Below are positions 28,240 through 37,786 of a stretch of 64,000 bases of DNA, piece by piece. The first letter of the stretch is position 1. Each line of letters starts with the position of its first letter. Source of the DNA: Streptococcus pneumoniae (lineage in GTDB: Bacteria; Bacillota; Bacilli; Lactobacillales; Streptococcaceae). Location of the stretch: assembly GCA_040719455.1 (NCBI GenBank), contig JBFDTN010000001.1, positions 496,001-560,000 on the forward strand. Reading direction: 5' to 3'. The position numbers were made by a program, and so were the translations under genes. The notes below the pieces were generated by a model. It made no database searches, had not been told where the DNA came from, and saw only the letters and a list, made by a program, of their open reading frames with translations.

Positions 28240-28474
28240 AATTGATAAGCAGTTGATTACTCTTTATAAAGTAGAAGATACTAGTGATATTCGCCGTTAT
28301 TCTGCTATTAGTGGCGATTGCATAGGTATTGCGACAATTGATAAAGATAGCCTAGAATATAGCTACGATGGCGATGATTTGGGTAAATTTACTACCTTTG
28401 TAAAAGATACGCTAACCAAAAGTATTGAATTGAAAAAGCAGTTACCCGAAAAAATTGTCTATGGATTTGGATAG
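28232..28474 (+). CDS. Unknown small protein, partner of the preceding gene
   Basis: 80 residues from ATG 28232, preceded by GAGGAGG; the frame extends upstream without a better start. It overlaps the preceding gene by 8 bases, so the two are co-translated. The central part reads SAISGDCIGIATIDKDSLEYS, suggesting a small beta-rich fold. No family recognised. Confidence 0.6.
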   Translation: MTKIDKQLITLYKVEDTSDIRRYSAISGDCIGIATIDKDSLEYSYDGDDLGKFTTFVKDTLTKSIELKKQLPEKIVYGFG

Positions 28475-28518
28475 AAGTAGGATAAAAATTTATCTGAAAT
28501 TGGTGTCATAAAAATAAA

Positions 28519-28564
28519 AGAGTGAGGAAAATCAAGACTTCAAAATCACGATTTTCCTTACTCT
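28519..28564. terminator. Bidirectional terminator between the small genes and alpha-amylase
   Basis: AGAGTGAGGAAAATC (28519-28533) pairs with GATTTTCCTTACTCT (28550-28564), one G-T pair; A-rich left flank and T-rich right flank. Confidence 0.85.
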
Positions 28565-28571
28565 TATTCTT

Positions 28572-30029
28572 TTATTCTCCCCTCCCCCAGATGCTAAGAG
28601 AAGTACCTTCGACCGGAAAGTCTCCCCAACCTTCCTCGTCGATGATGACAGGGTCAAGACAATGACCTAAATAATCTGTGAAGCGCTGATCTGCGTAGTT
28701 TTCTCCAACAAACATTCTCTTACTTGTAGCTGTATTGTTTGAGAGAATGACGGCAATAGGAGTGTCTGTCTCTTCATGTCCAAGACGTACCCAGCCGATA
28801 CAGTTGGCATCATCAAAGTAATCAACTTGTTCACCGTAAGCTAAGTGCAAGCGAATATCCAGTAATTTATCTAAGATTTCTTTAAAATCCATTTGGGCAA
28901 ATTCGCCTTGAATACCAAAGTAATCGCCGTAAAAGACGCAAGGAAGACCTTCTTCTCGTAGGAGAATGAGGGCATAAGCTAAGGGCTTGAACCATTCCTC
29001 TACCGTTGATTCGAGGGCTTGACCCCGTTGGGTATCATGATTATCGACGAAAGTGACGGCAGATTCAGGATGATTTTGGGCAAGGCTCCCTGTAAAAATC
29101 TCCCGCAAATCATAATCCGCTTGTTGCGTACTTGCTTCAAAGAAATTTTGGTGTAAGCGAACATCAACCAAATCAAAGCGATAATCAATGCTTTCGAGAT
29201 AGGCGGTGTTTGTTTCCGCATCACTATTCCAAAATTCACCAAAAACATAGAAATTCTCACCGTGTTTTTCCATCATGTCTCGGATGAAATTGCCCATGAA
29301 AAAGCTGTCAATATGCTTAATCGCATCTAAGCGAAAACCAGCAATCCCAGTCGTTTCAATAAACCAATCTGCCCAATCATAGATATTTTGGATGACCTCA
29401 GGATGTTTAAAGTCAAGATCTGCGTACATGAGATAATCATAGTTCCCATTTTCATTATCGACCAGCTCATCATCTGCCCAGCCCTTGTTATCTCCTTGAA
29501 TCAGATAAATGCCAGATTTTTGACGCTTGGCATCGTAGTCCGTTCCTGTGAAGTGGTACCAGTGCCATTCAAAGCTATTATAGGCTTTCTGTCTACCATC
29601 AAAGGTGAAATGCGTCCAACCGCGGATTTCAAAGGGTTCCTCAGACAGCTCAACCGTGCGGTCTAAAGGATCCACCTCAACTACCTTAAAACGTTCTGTA
29701 TGATCTGCAGATGCCTTATGGTTTAAGACGAGGTCTGCCAAAGGTTCAATACCGCATGCTTTCAAGGTTTGGATGAGTGTTAGATAGTCTTCTTTTGTCC
29801 CATATTTCGTCCGTATGGTTCCTTTTTGGTCAAATTCTCCGAGGTCAAAGAGATCATAGACCCCATAGCCAACGTCATCGCTACTGGTTGCCTTAAAAGC
29901 AGGTGGGAGCCAGATTTTGCCAATACCTTTTTCAGCAAGGTGAGGGGCTAACTCTCTTAAGCGATTCCAGTGTTGACCATCGTTGGGTAAATACCATTCA
30001 AAGGCTTGGAGTAAGGTTTGATTTTTCAT
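28572..30029 (-). CDS. amyA: Cytoplasmic alpha-amylase (GH13)
   Basis: 485 residues, no signal peptide, so it hydrolyses imported malto-oligosaccharides or stored glycogen inside the cell. The GH13 catalytic residues are visible: nucleophile Asp in GFRLDAIKHI, acid/base Glu in VFGEFWNSD and the third Asp in TFVDNHDTQRG. MKNQTLLQAFEWYLPNDGQHW is the AmyA-type start. Single gene, with its own operator-controlled promoter. Confidence 0.95.
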   Translation of the reverse strand: MKNQTLLQAFEWYLPNDGQHWNRLRELAPHLAEKGIGKIWLPPAFKATSSDDVGYGVYDLFDLGEFDQKGTIRTKYGTKEDYLTLIQTLKACGIEPLADLVLNHKASADHTERFKVVEVDPLDRTVELSEEPFEIRGWTHFTFDGRQKAYNSFEWHWYHFTGTDYDAKRQKSGIYLIQGDNKGWADDELVDNENGNYDYLMYADLDFKHPEVIQNIYDWADWFIETTGIAGFRLDAIKHIDSFFMGNFIRDMMEKHGENFYVFGEFWNSDAETNTAYLESIDYRFDLVDVRLHQNFFEASTQQADYDLREIFTGSLAQNHPESAVTFVDNHDTQRGQALESTVEEWFKPLAYALILLREEGLPCVFYGDYFGIQGEFAQMDFKEILDKLLDIRLHLAYGEQVDYFDDANCIGWVRLGHEETDTPIAVILSNNTATSKRMFVGENYADQRFTDYLGHCLDPVIIDEEGWGDFPVEGTSLSIWGRGE

Positions 30030-30061
30030 AGAAATTCCTCATATTGTTCAAGATAGGATTC

Positions 30062-30099
30062 ATTTTATCAAAATATTAAGGATAGCGCAAACGTTTGCG
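30062..30099 (-). promoter_or_regulatory. Alpha-amylase promoter with an overlapping MalR/LacI-type operator
   Basis: On the minus strand TTGCGC (30090-30085), 17 bases, TAAAAT (30067-30062) preceded by TGA. The perfect palindrome CGCAAACGTTTGCG (30086-30099) covers the -35 box. A LacI-family maltose repressor such as MalR, or CcpA, would block transcription here. Confidence 0.7.
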
Positions 30100-30109
30100 T
30101 GCATTTTCT

Positions 30110-30625
30110 CTAAATTTTCTGAACACTTTCCATAAAGTTATTCAATTCTTTTTGATTGGAAATAATGGTCACCTTATTTGGATAGGTGTCGCAGACAAGA
30201 CGATAGCGTTCTTTCGCAGCAGGCTTTCTCCCATCTTTTAAAATCCAACGAATGAACTCCCAGTCTAATTTTTCAGGACATTGAGGAGCCATATCTTCCC
30301 TTGTCTTTCCACGATAGAAAAGGTAACGCTTAAAAGCACGATAGAGAGAATTCAAAGGGGAAAAGTCCATAAAGATAATCTGGTCTGCCTCCTCCATTCT
30401 GCGTTCGTAGGAGCAAAAACTATAATTCCCATCAATAACCCAGCTGTCATGCTGGTCTAAAAAGTCTGCCACTAGCTTTTGCATGTCTTCATTTGAGCGT
30501 TCCTGCCATTGGGGTAAAAATCGTAGCGTATCTAAATGCAGGCAAGAAGTAGCGTAATGCTTTGCTAAGAATTTCGCCAGTGTTGATTTTCCAGAGCCAG
30601 AGTAGCCGATAATTGCAATTTTCAT
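30110..30625 (-). CDS. Adenylate-kinase-like P-loop protein (topology modulation/FlaR-like)
   Basis: 171 residues from the ATG at 30625, chosen because AGGAGG lies just upstream; the frame runs 13 codons further. P-loop IIGYSGSGKSTLAKFLA at the N terminus, then LHLDTLRFLPQW and WVIDGNYS, the pattern of proteins annotated as DNA topology modulation protein or shikimate-kinase-like ATPases. Real substrate unknown. It follows rpsT, separated by a terminator hairpin. Confidence 0.8.
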   Translation of the reverse strand: MKIAIIGYSGSGKSTLAKFLAKHYATSCLHLDTLRFLPQWQERSNEDMQKLVADFLDQHDSWVIDGNYSFCSYERRMEEADQIIFMDFSPLNSLYRAFKRYLFYRGKTREDMAPQCPEKLDWEFIRWILKDGRKPAAKERYRLVCDTYPNKVTIISNQKELNNFMESVQKI

Positions 30626-30651
30626 CCTAAAACCTCCTAATAAAAGCAAAA

Positions 30652-30671
30652 TAAAAAAGCTCAAACGAGCT
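30652..30671 (-). terminator. rpsT terminator
   Basis: AGCTC (30658-30662) and GAGCT (30667-30671) form a short stem; the minus strand continues with six T residues. Confidence 0.65.
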
Positions 30672-30691
30672 CTTTCATTTCACTATGCGGC

Positions 30692-30928
30692 TTATTTTGC
30701 AAGTTTAGCAGCAAGACGAGCTTTATCGCGGCCTGCTTTGTTCTTGTGAATCAAACCTTTAGTTTCTGCTTTATCGATAGCTGAGCTAGCAGCGCGGAAC
30801 AATTCTTCAGATGGGTTTGCTTCAAATGCTTTGATTGCAGTACGCATAGCTGATTTTTGAGCTGAGTTTTTTTCGTTTTGTTTAACGTTTAATTCAGCGC
30901 GTTTGATAGCTGATTTAATATTTGCCAA
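30692..30928 (-). CDS. rpsT: Ribosomal protein S20
   Basis: 78 residues. The start is a TTG at 30928, giving the conserved [14 protein letters not shown] terminus. GGAGGTG (complement of 30935-30941) lies 6 bases upstream, so a longer start five codons earlier would overlap its own ribosome binding site. S20 binds 16S rRNA early in 30S assembly. In other bacteria its weak start codon takes part in autoregulation. Confidence 0.93.
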   Translation of the reverse strand: MANIKSAIKRAELNVKQNEKNSAQKSAMRTAIKAFEANPSEELFRAASSAIDKAETKGLIHKNKAGRDKARLAAKLAK

Positions 30929-30961
30929 TGTTTTCACCTCCAATGCTATACTAACTATCTA

Positions 30962-30990
30962 ATTATATCTGAAAAGTTTGATTTTGACAA
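30962..30990 (-). promoter_or_regulatory. rpsT promoter
   Basis: On the minus strand TTGTCA (30990-30985), 17 bases, TATAAT (30967-30962). Confidence 0.8.
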
Positions 30991-30996
30991 GTCTTT

Positions 30997-31917
30997 TTAT
31001 TTTTTTAAGTAAATTTCATCAATTTCGTGATTTTTTCCTTTATGTAAAATCATATCTGCACGATTTTTTGTGGGTTCGATATAATCCTTTAAATTCACCA
31101 GATTGATACTGGACCAAATCTGATGAGCAAAGTCGTTGACTTCTCTTTCCGTTTGCTGGGTAAAGCGGTAGTAGTAGTTCTTAGGGTCATCTTTTGCAAA
31201 GGTCAACATTTTTTTAAAGCGATCGAGATACCACATCTCGATATTGTCAACCTCTGCATCGACATAAATCGAAAAATCAAAGAAGTCTGTCATATAGAGC
31301 CGATCATTTTGTGGGTTTTGCAGGACGTTGATTCCTTCAACGATGACAAAATCAGCAGGATAGACCGTTTGTGTCTGATGAGGAACGATATTATAAATTT
31401 CATGCGAATAGACAGGAATTTGAGCTGGTTGCCCATTTTTTATCCGATCTAGAAAGTCAAGGAGTAACTCCATATCATAGCTTTCAGGAAAACCTTTGCG
31501 GTTTAAAATCTTGTCTTTGATTAAGACTTCATTTGGATAGAGAAATCCATCTGTCGTCACCAATTCCACACTGGCATCAGAGAAGGTCCTAGAGAGTAGG
31601 ATTTGTAATAATCTGCTCGTTGTGGATTTGCCAACTGCAACACTACCTGAAACGCCGATAATAAAGGGCTGCTTTTTACTGGTTCGTTGTAAAAAAATGC
31701 TTTTTGAAAAAGCCAAATCTTCCTTCGCGCGTTTGTAAATCTGAATTAAATGCGTCAAGGGCAGATAAATATCCGTCACATCTTGTAAGCTGATGCGGTC
31801 ATTAAAGCTTTTTATGGAATTTAATTCCTCTTCAGATAGAGGAGGATGAGAGGTGCGGTGCAGATTTTGCCAGCTTTCACGGGTAATTTTTTCAAAATGA
31901 ATTAGTTCCTTATGCAT
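30997..31917 (-). CDS. coaA: Pantothenate kinase (type I)
   Basis: 306 residues, the usual CoaA length. It phosphorylates pantothenate, the first step of coenzyme A synthesis. Walker [33 protein letters not shown] and [10 protein letters not shown] are CoaA signatures. It is divergent from the methyltransferase-pdp operon, and ends 7 bases before the rpsT promoter. Confidence 0.95.
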   Translation of the reverse strand: MHKELIHFEKITRESWQNLHRTSHPPLSEEELNSIKSFNDRISLQDVTDIYLPLTHLIQIYKRAKEDLAFSKSIFLQRTSKKQPFIIGVSGSVAVGKSTTSRLLQILLSRTFSDASVELVTTDGFLYPNEVLIKDKILNRKGFPESYDMELLLDFLDRIKNGQPAQIPVYSHEIYNIVPHQTQTVYPADFVIVEGINVLQNPQNDRLYMTDFFDFSIYVDAEVDNIEMWYLDRFKKMLTFAKDDPKNYYYRFTQQTEREVNDFAHQIWSSINLVNLKDYIEPTKNRADMILHKGKNHEIDEIYLKK

Positions 31918-31960
31918 ATAAAACTCCTAGAATACTTAGTATATCATTTTTCTAGGGGAC

Positions 31961-32000
31961 TTGTAAACGGTTTACAAAGAAAGTAAGAATATGGTAAAAT
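31961..32000 (+). promoter_or_regulatory. Promoter and palindromic operator of the nucleoside salvage operon
   Basis: TTTACA (31971-31976), 18 bases, TAAAAT (31995-32000) preceded by TGG. The perfect inverted repeat TTGTAAAC-G-GTTTACAA (31961-31977) covers the -35 box. It is cre-like, but its odd centre does not fit the CcpA consensus exactly. Confidence 0.55.
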
Positions 32001-32006
32001 AGAAGT

Positions 32007-32597
32007 ATGAGTAAGATGTATTTTGCAGAAAATCCTGATGCGGCTCATGATGTCCATCGTTTGGATGTCACGCTTTTAGGACAGAAGATGAGTTTTTACA
32101 CAGATGCAGGTGTTTTTAGTAAAAAGATGATTGACTACGGCAGTCAGGTATTACTGGGCTGTCTTGATTTTTCGAAAAAAGACACAGTTTTAGACGTTGG
32201 CTGTGGCTATGGTCCTTTGGGACTCAGTCTCGCAAAAGCTCAAGAAGTTGCTGTGACCATGGTTGATATTAACCAGCGAGCTTTGGATTTGGCTGTGAAA
32301 AATGCAGCAGAAAATAAGCTTCAAGCTACTATCTTTCAATCGAACCTCTATGAGCAAGTGACGGGAGAATTTGACCATATTATCAGCAATCCCCCGATTC
32401 GTGCAGGGAAAAAGGTCGTTCACCAAGTGATTACAGGGAGTTTAGAGCATTTGCGAAGTGGCGGAGACCTCACGATTGTCATTCAAAAGAAACAAGGGGC
32501 TCCAAGTGCCAAAGCTAAGATGGAAGAAGTCTTTGGAAATTGTGAAGTCGTGAAAAAAGACAAGGGCTACTATATTTTAAGGAGCGAAAAAGGATGA
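32007..32597 (+). CDS. RsmC-like class I methyltransferase
   Basis: 196 residues. SAM motif VLDVGCGYGPLGLSLA and catalytic-type SNPPIRAGKKV identify it as an RsmC/YbxB-like N2-guanine rRNA methyltransferase, single-domain. It opens the salvage operon and overlaps pdp by 4 bases. Confidence 0.88.
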   Translation: MSKMYFAENPDAAHDVHRLDVTLLGQKMSFYTDAGVFSKKMIDYGSQVLLGCLDFSKKDTVLDVGCGYGPLGLSLAKAQEVAVTMVDINQRALDLAVKNAAENKLQATIFQSNLYEQVTGEFDHIISNPPIRAGKKVVHQVITGSLEHLRSGGDLTIVIQKKQGAPSAKAKMEEVFGNCEVVKKDKGYYILRSEKG

Positions 32598-33871
32598 GAG
32601 CAGTAGATATTATTCAGAAAAAACGGGATGGCTTAGAATTATCATCCGAGGAAATCAAATGGTTGATTGATGGCTATGTGGCGGGGACAGTCCCTGACTA
32701 TCAGATGGCTGCATTTGCGATGGCGATTTATTTCAAAGGCATGACAACGCGTGAAATCTCTGATTTAACCATGGCAATGGTGGCAACGGGTGAGCAGATT
32801 GATTTGTCTGCAATTTCTGGGATTAAGGTCGATAAGCACTCCACTGGTGGAGTAGGAGACAAAGTGACCTTGATTTTAGTTCCTTTGGTTGCAAGCTTCG
32901 GAGTTCCAGTGGCAAAAATGAGTGGTCGTGGTCTAGGTCATACTGGGGGGACACTTGATAAGCTTGAGTCTATTAAAGGTTATGAGATTGAACAAAGTCA
33001 AGAAAGCTTTATTCAGCAAGTACAAGACATCGGTCTTTCCGTCATTGGACAGTCTGATCAGCTTGTGAAAGCTGATAAATTGCTTTATGCACTTCGTGAT
33101 GTGACCGCAACAGTAGACACCATTCCTTTGATTGCAAGTTCTGTAATGAGCAAAAAAATTGCAGCTGGAGCGGACGCGATTTTGTTAGATGTGACAGTCG
33201 GCGAAGGTGCCTTCATGAAAAATATCGAAGATGCACGCTTACTTGCAAGAACAATGGTTGATTTAGGGAAAGCTGTTGGACGTAAAACAGTGGCTGTTAT
33301 TACGGATATGAGCCAGCCTTTAGGCACTAGCATTGGTAATCGTTTGGAAATTTTGGAAGCTTTGGATATTTTACAAGGCAAGGGGAGAGCGGATATTACT
33401 GAGTTTATCTGCGAATTAGCTCAAATTATGCTTGGTCTTACAAATGTTGAAAAAACAGTCGCAGAAGTCCGTGAGCACTTAGAAAATGGTGCAGCCTTGG
33501 CGAAATTTGAAGAAATGGTAGTAGCACAAGGCGGTGATTTGACAGACCTCTATCGAGACTCATCTGCAAGCTTTATCATAGAGGTGAAAGCAGAAGAATC
33601 TGGATATATCACGGAACTTCCTGCTATGGAATTTGGTCTATTTGCGATGCGATTAGGAGCAGGACGAGCTGTGAAGACGGATTCATTAGACTTTGAAACA
33701 GGAATTGTATTTGAAAAGAAAGTCGGAGAAGCCGTTCAAACAGGCGATATTCTAGCAAAAATCTATTCAAATGAAAAAAATTCACAAGAATTAGTTACAG
33801 AATTCAAAAAAAATGTTAAAATAAGTGATGAGCAGAAAAAAGTTCACGAGATTATCGAAGTAATCGCTTAA
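32594..33871 (+). CDS. pdp: Pyrimidine-nucleoside phosphorylase
   Basis: 425 residues. It splits uridine, thymidine and deoxyuridine with phosphate. The phosphate and substrate loop KHSTGGVGDKVTL and GRGLGHTGGTLDKLES are diagnostic. It is coupled to the upstream methyltransferase, and is followed 18 bases later by deoC, which uses the deoxyribose phosphate derived from its product. Confidence 0.95.
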   Translation: MRAVDIIQKKRDGLELSSEEIKWLIDGYVAGTVPDYQMAAFAMAIYFKGMTTREISDLTMAMVATGEQIDLSAISGIKVDKHSTGGVGDKVTLILVPLVASFGVPVAKMSGRGLGHTGGTLDKLESIKGYEIEQSQESFIQQVQDIGLSVIGQSDQLVKADKLLYALRDVTATVDTIPLIASSVMSKKIAAGADAILLDVTVGEGAFMKNIEDARLLARTMVDLGKAVGRKTVAVITDMSQPLGTSIGNRLEILEALDILQGKGRADITEFICELAQIMLGLTNVEKTVAEVREHLENGAALAKFEEMVVAQGGDLTDLYRDSSASFIIEVKAEESGYITELPAMEFGLFAMRLGAGRAVKTDSLDFETGIVFEKKVGEAVQTGDILAKIYSNEKNSQELVTEFKKNVKISDEQKKVHEIIEVIA

Positions 33872-33889
33872 TTTACAGGAGAACCGAAA

Positions 33890-34552
33890 ATGAAATTAAA
33901 TAAGTATATTGATCATACGCTTTTGAAGCCAGATGCTCAGCAAGAGCAGATTGAAAAGCTGATTGAAGAGGCGAAAGAGTATGATTTTGCAAGTGTCTGT
34001 GTCAATCCAACTTGGGTTGCTTTTGCGGCTGAAGGCTTAAAAGGTACAGATGTCAAAGTATGCACTGTCATTGGTTTTCCTTTGGGAGCAACGACTTCAG
34101 CCACCAAGGCTTTTGAAACAAAAGATGCCATTCAAAATGGCGCTGATGAGATTGATATGGTCATCAACGTAGGTGCTTTAAAATCACAAAATCTCGTCTT
34201 GGTAGAAGAAGACATTCGTGCAGTGGTAGAAGCGAGCGGTGATAAGCTTGTCAAAGTCATCATTGAGACTTGTCTCTTGACAGATGATGAAAAAGTCGTC
34301 GCTTGTCAGTTGGCAAAAGCAGCTGGTGCAGACTTCGTTAAGACATCCACAGGATTTTCTACGGGTGGTGCGGCAGTTGAAGATGTTGCATTGATGCGAA
34401 AGACTGTTGGAGAAGAGATGGGCGTGAAAGCATCAGGTGGTGCTCGCTCTTATGAAGACGCTAAGTCCTTTATCGAAGCTGGTGCCAATCGTATCGGAGC
34501 TTCTTCTGGAATTGCGATTATGAAAGGGGAGGTTGCAAGCAGTGACTACTAA
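33890..34552 (+). CDS. deoC: Deoxyribose-phosphate aldolase
   Basis: 220 residues, normal length. It cleaves deoxyribose 5-phosphate to glyceraldehyde 3-phosphate and acetaldehyde. Schiff-base Lys in [26 protein letters not shown] is the second signature. CAGGAG before the ATG. Confidence 0.95.
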   Translation: MKLNKYIDHTLLKPDAQQEQIEKLIEEAKEYDFASVCVNPTWVAFAAEGLKGTDVKVCTVIGFPLGATTSATKAFETKDAIQNGADEIDMVINVGALKSQNLVLVEEDIRAVVEASGDKLVKVIIETCLLTDDEKVVACQLAKAAGADFVKTSTGFSTGGAAVEDVALMRKTVGEEMGVKASGGARSYEDAKSFIEAGANRIGASSGIAIMKGEVASSDY

Positions 34553-34928
34553 TTTCATCACATTAGCGGTTGAAAATAGCAAGCAGGCTTATGTACCTTA
34601 TTCGCATTTTCCAGTCAGTGCAGTCTTAGTGGCTAAAAATGGGCAAGTCTTTACAGGTGTCAATATTGAAAATGCGAGCTTTGGATTGACGAACTGCGCA
34701 GAGCGAACAGCTATTTTCAAAGCTGTATCTGAAGGTGTCAGAGACTTTGAAGAACTCTATGTCTATGGAGAGACTAATCAACCTGTATCCCCATGTGGCG
34801 CTTGTCGCCAAGTGATGGCAGAATTTTTTAATCAGGATTTAAAGGTGACTTTAATCGCCAAAGATCAATCGACGGTCGAGATGACGGTCGGGGAATTACT
34901 TCCATATTCTTTTACTGACTTAGATTAG
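34542..34928 (+). CDS. cdd: Cytidine deaminase
   Basis: 128 residues from GTG 34542, chosen because GGGGAGG lies 8 bases upstream; an in-frame TTG nine bases earlier abuts the ribosome binding site. Zinc ligands in NCAERTA and PCGACRQ. It deaminates cytidine and deoxycytidine to uridines for Pdp. It overlaps deoC by 11 bases. Confidence 0.93.
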   Translation: MTTNFITLAVENSKQAYVPYSHFPVSAVLVAKNGQVFTGVNIENASFGLTNCAERTAIFKAVSEGVRDFEELYVYGETNQPVSPCGACRQVMAEFFNQDLKVTLIAKDQSTVEMTVGELLPYSFTDLD

Positions 34929-34999
34929 TCAGCAAAGAGGTCAAGAGACCAAACTCAAATCCGCAACACTGTTGCATATCTTATTTAGGAGGTTCAGAA

Positions 35000-36055
35000 A
35001 TGAACAAGAAACAATGGTTAGGCCTAGGTCTAGTAACTGTTGCAGCACTTGGACTTGCTGCATGTGGAAATCGTGCTTCAAAAGGTGATAATGCAAATGC
35101 AAAAACAGACCTTAAAGCAGCAATCGTAACAGATACTGGTGGTGTAGATGACAAGTCATTTAACCAATCAGCTTGGGAAGGATTGCAAGAATGGGGTAAA
35201 GAAAATGGTCTTTCAAAAGACAATGGTTTCACTTACTTCCAATCAACAGATGAGTCTGAATATGCAAACAACCTTGAACAAGCAGCAACTAGCGATTACA
35301 AATTGGTATTTGGTATCGGATTTGCTCTTCGCGATGCAGTAGAAGCAGCAGCAAAAGACCATTCTGACATCAACTATGTTATCGTTGATGATGAAATCAA
35401 AGATCAAAAGAATGTGGCTTCAGCCCTCTTTGCGGATAACGAATCAGCTTACCTTGCAGGTGTAGCAGCAGCAAAAACAACAAAAACAAAACAAATCGGT
35501 TTTGTTGGAGGAATCGAAGGAGCTGTATTGACACGCTTTGAAAAAGGATTTGAAGCTGGTGTGAAATCAGTAGATCCATCTATCAAGATTGATGTGCAAT
35601 ATGCAGGTTCATTTGGAGACGCTGCAAAAGGTAAAACAATTGCAGCAGCACAATACGCAGCTGGTGCAGATATTGTCTACCAAGTAGCTGGTGGTACAGG
35701 TGCCGGTGTCTTCAACGAAGCTAAATCAATCAATGAAACAAAGAACGAAGACGAAAAAGTTTGGGTTCTTGGTGTTGACCGTGACCAAGAAGAAGAAGGA
35801 AAATACAAATCAAAAGATGGTAAAGACTCTAACTTCGTTCTTGCTTCTACTTTGAAAAAAGTTGGAGAAACTGTAAAAGATATGTCAACTAAAGCATCTA
35901 AAGGTGAATTCCCTGGCGGTAAAACAAGCACATACGGCTTGAAAGATGGTGGTGTTGATTTGACAACTAAAAATCTTTCTGACGATGCCAAAAAAGCTGT
36001 TGAAGATGCAAAAGCTAAAATTCTTGACGGAAGCATCAAAGTTCCAACAGAATAA
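35000..36055 (+). CDS. BMP-family nucleoside-binding lipoprotein
   Basis: 351 residues. A lipoprotein signal peptide ends in the lipobox LAAC (GLAACGNR), so the protein is tethered outside the membrane. The BMP domain shows TDTGGVDDKSFNQSAWEG and GIEGAVLTRFEKGFEAG. It delivers nucleosides to the ABC transporter encoded next. Codon use suggests high expression. AGGAGG precedes the ATG. Comparable streptococcal systems are called RnsBACD or NupABC. Confidence 0.92.
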   Translation: MNKKQWLGLGLVTVAALGLAACGNRASKGDNANAKTDLKAAIVTDTGGVDDKSFNQSAWEGLQEWGKENGLSKDNGFTYFQSTDESEYANNLEQAATSDYKLVFGIGFALRDAVEAAAKDHSDINYVIVDDEIKDQKNVASALFADNESAYLAGVAAAKTTKTKQIGFVGGIEGAVLTRFEKGFEAGVKSVDPSIKIDVQYAGSFGDAAKGKTIAAAQYAAGADIVYQVAGGTGAGVFNEAKSINETKNEDEKVWVLGVDRDQEEEGKYKSKDGKDSNFVLASTLKKVGETVKDMSTKASKGEFPGGKTSTYGLKDGGVDLTTKNLSDDAKKAVEDAKAKILDGSIKVPTE

Positions 36056-36066
36056 TCAAACACTAG

Positions 36067-36092
36067 GTTCCTAAATCTTCATATTTAGGAAC
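36067..36092 (+). promoter_or_regulatory. Intercistronic hairpin after the nucleoside-binding protein gene
   Basis: GTTCCTAAAT (36067-36076) and ATTTAGGAAC (36083-36092) form a perfect 10-base stem without a T-run. Such hairpins often protect the upstream message, giving more binding protein than transporter. Confidence 0.55.
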
Positions 36093-36250
36093 AACTCCTA
36101 CTAAAATTGCGGGGTGGGAAATGGACTATATCGTGGTTCTTTTTCCGCTCCTCTTTTTTAAGGCTGAGATATTTTATCTCAGTAGAGCTTGCTAAGAGTT
36201 TAGCAGGTTCTGCTGAAAATAAAATTAAATTTCTGAAAGGAAAGACGCTC

Positions 36251-37786
36251 ATGGCACACAACAATGTCATTGAAATGCGTGAAATAACCAAGATTTTTGG
36301 TGAATTTGTCGCAAATGATAAAATCAACCTCAATCTTCGAAAAGGTGAAATTCACGCACTTTTAGGAGAAAATGGAGCAGGAAAATCAACGCTTATGAAT
36401 ATGCTGGCTGGTTTGCTTGAACCAACAAGTGGGCAAATTGTCGTTAATGGACAAGAAGTTCAACTTGACTCTCCCTCAAAAGCCGCCTCTCTGGGAATTG
36501 GAATGGTTCACCAACACTTTATGTTGGTAGAAGCTTTTACAGTTGCTGAAAACATCATTTTAGGAAGTGAAACGACCAAGCACGGAATTTTGGATTTAAA
36601 AACTGCGATCCAAGAAATCACCGAACTTTCTCATAAGTATGGTCTTGCAGTTGATCCGACTGCTAAAGTAGAAGACATCTCAGTCGGCGCTCAGCAACGG
36701 GTAGAGATTCTAAAAACCCTCTATCGTGGAGCAGATATTCTGATTTTTGATGAACCGACAGCAGTGTTAACCCCTTCAGAAATCGAAGAGTTGGAAAATA
36801 TTATGAAAAATCTCGTCAAGGAAGGGAAATCTATTATTTTGATTACCCATAAATTGGATGAGATTCGAGCAGTGGCAGACCGTGTCACCGTTATTCGCCG
36901 AGGAAAGAGTATCCAGACAGTAGAAATCGCTGGTGCTACCAATAAAGACTTGGCAGAGATGATGGTGGGACGTTCCGTATCCTTTACGACAGAAAAAATA
37001 CCTGCGAATCCGAAAGATGTCGTTCTTTCCATTAAAGATCTAGTCGTTCATGAAAATCGTGGTGTTCCTGCGGTTAAAAATCTATCCTTGGATGTTCGAG
37101 CAGGTGAGATTGTCGGAATTGCAGGGATTGATGGAAATGGTCAGAGTGAGCTTATTCAAGCCATTACAGGGCTTCGTAAGGTGAAATCTGGAAGCATTCA
37201 GATTAAGGGAGTAGAAGTGAACGCCTTTTCTCCGCGTAAAATCACAGAAATGCAAGTCAGTCATGTGCCAGAAGATCGTCATCGAGATGGTCTAGTCCTT
37301 GATATGATGATTTCTGAAAATATTGCCCTTCAGACTTACTACAAAGAACCCCTTAGTAAAAATGGTATTTTAAATTACAATACGATTACCTCTTATGCAC
37401 GCAAACTGATGGATGAGTTCGATGTGCGGGCAGCAAGTGAGTTTGTCCCAGCGTCAGCCCTTTCAGGAGGAAACCAGCAAAAAGCTATTATTGCTCGTGA
37501 AATTGACCGAAATCCCGATCTTCTCATTGTCAGCCAACCAACACGTGGTTTGGATGTTGGTGCGATTGAGTATATCCATAAACGCTTGATTGAAGAGCGA
37601 GACAAAGGCAAGGCTGTCTTAGTTGTTAGCTTTGAATTAGACGAAATCCTTAACGTATCAGATAGAATTGCCGTTATTCATGACGGAAAAATTCAAGGAA
37701 TTGTGAAGCCAGAAGATACTAACAAGCAAGAGCTTGGAATCTTGATGGCTGGTGGAGATATGAAGAAGGAGGATGGACATGTCTAA
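36251..37786 (+). CDS. Nucleoside ABC transporter ATP-binding protein (two ATPase domains)
   Basis: 511 residues from ATG 36251, preceded by GAAAGG; the longer open frame upstream has no proper start. Two nucleotide-binding domains in tandem, as in sugar and nucleoside importers. The first has LGENGAGKST and LIFDEPTAVLTPSE; the second has GIAGIDGNGQSE, LSGGNQQKAI and VSQPTRGLDVGAIE. The second Walker A is degenerate (lacks GKS), normal for this family. Confidence 0.92.
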   Translation: MAHNNVIEMREITKIFGEFVANDKINLNLRKGEIHALLGENGAGKSTLMNMLAGLLEPTSGQIVVNGQEVQLDSPSKAASLGIGMVHQHFMLVEAFTVAENIILGSETTKHGILDLKTAIQEITELSHKYGLAVDPTAKVEDISVGAQQRVEILKTLYRGADILIFDEPTAVLTPSEIEELENIMKNLVKEGKSIILITHKLDEIRAVADRVTVIRRGKSIQTVEIAGATNKDLAEMMVGRSVSFTTEKIPANPKDVVLSIKDLVVHENRGVPAVKNLSLDVRAGEIVGIAGIDGNGQSELIQAITGLRKVKSGSIQIKGVEVNAFSPRKITEMQVSHVPEDRHRDGLVLDMMISENIALQTYYKEPLSKNGILNYNTITSYARKLMDEFDVRAASEFVPASALSGGNQQKAIIAREIDRNPDLLIVSQPTRGLDVGAIEYIHKRLIEERDKGKAVLVVSFELDEILNVSDRIAVIHDGKIQGIVKPEDTNKQELGILMAGGDMKKEDGHV

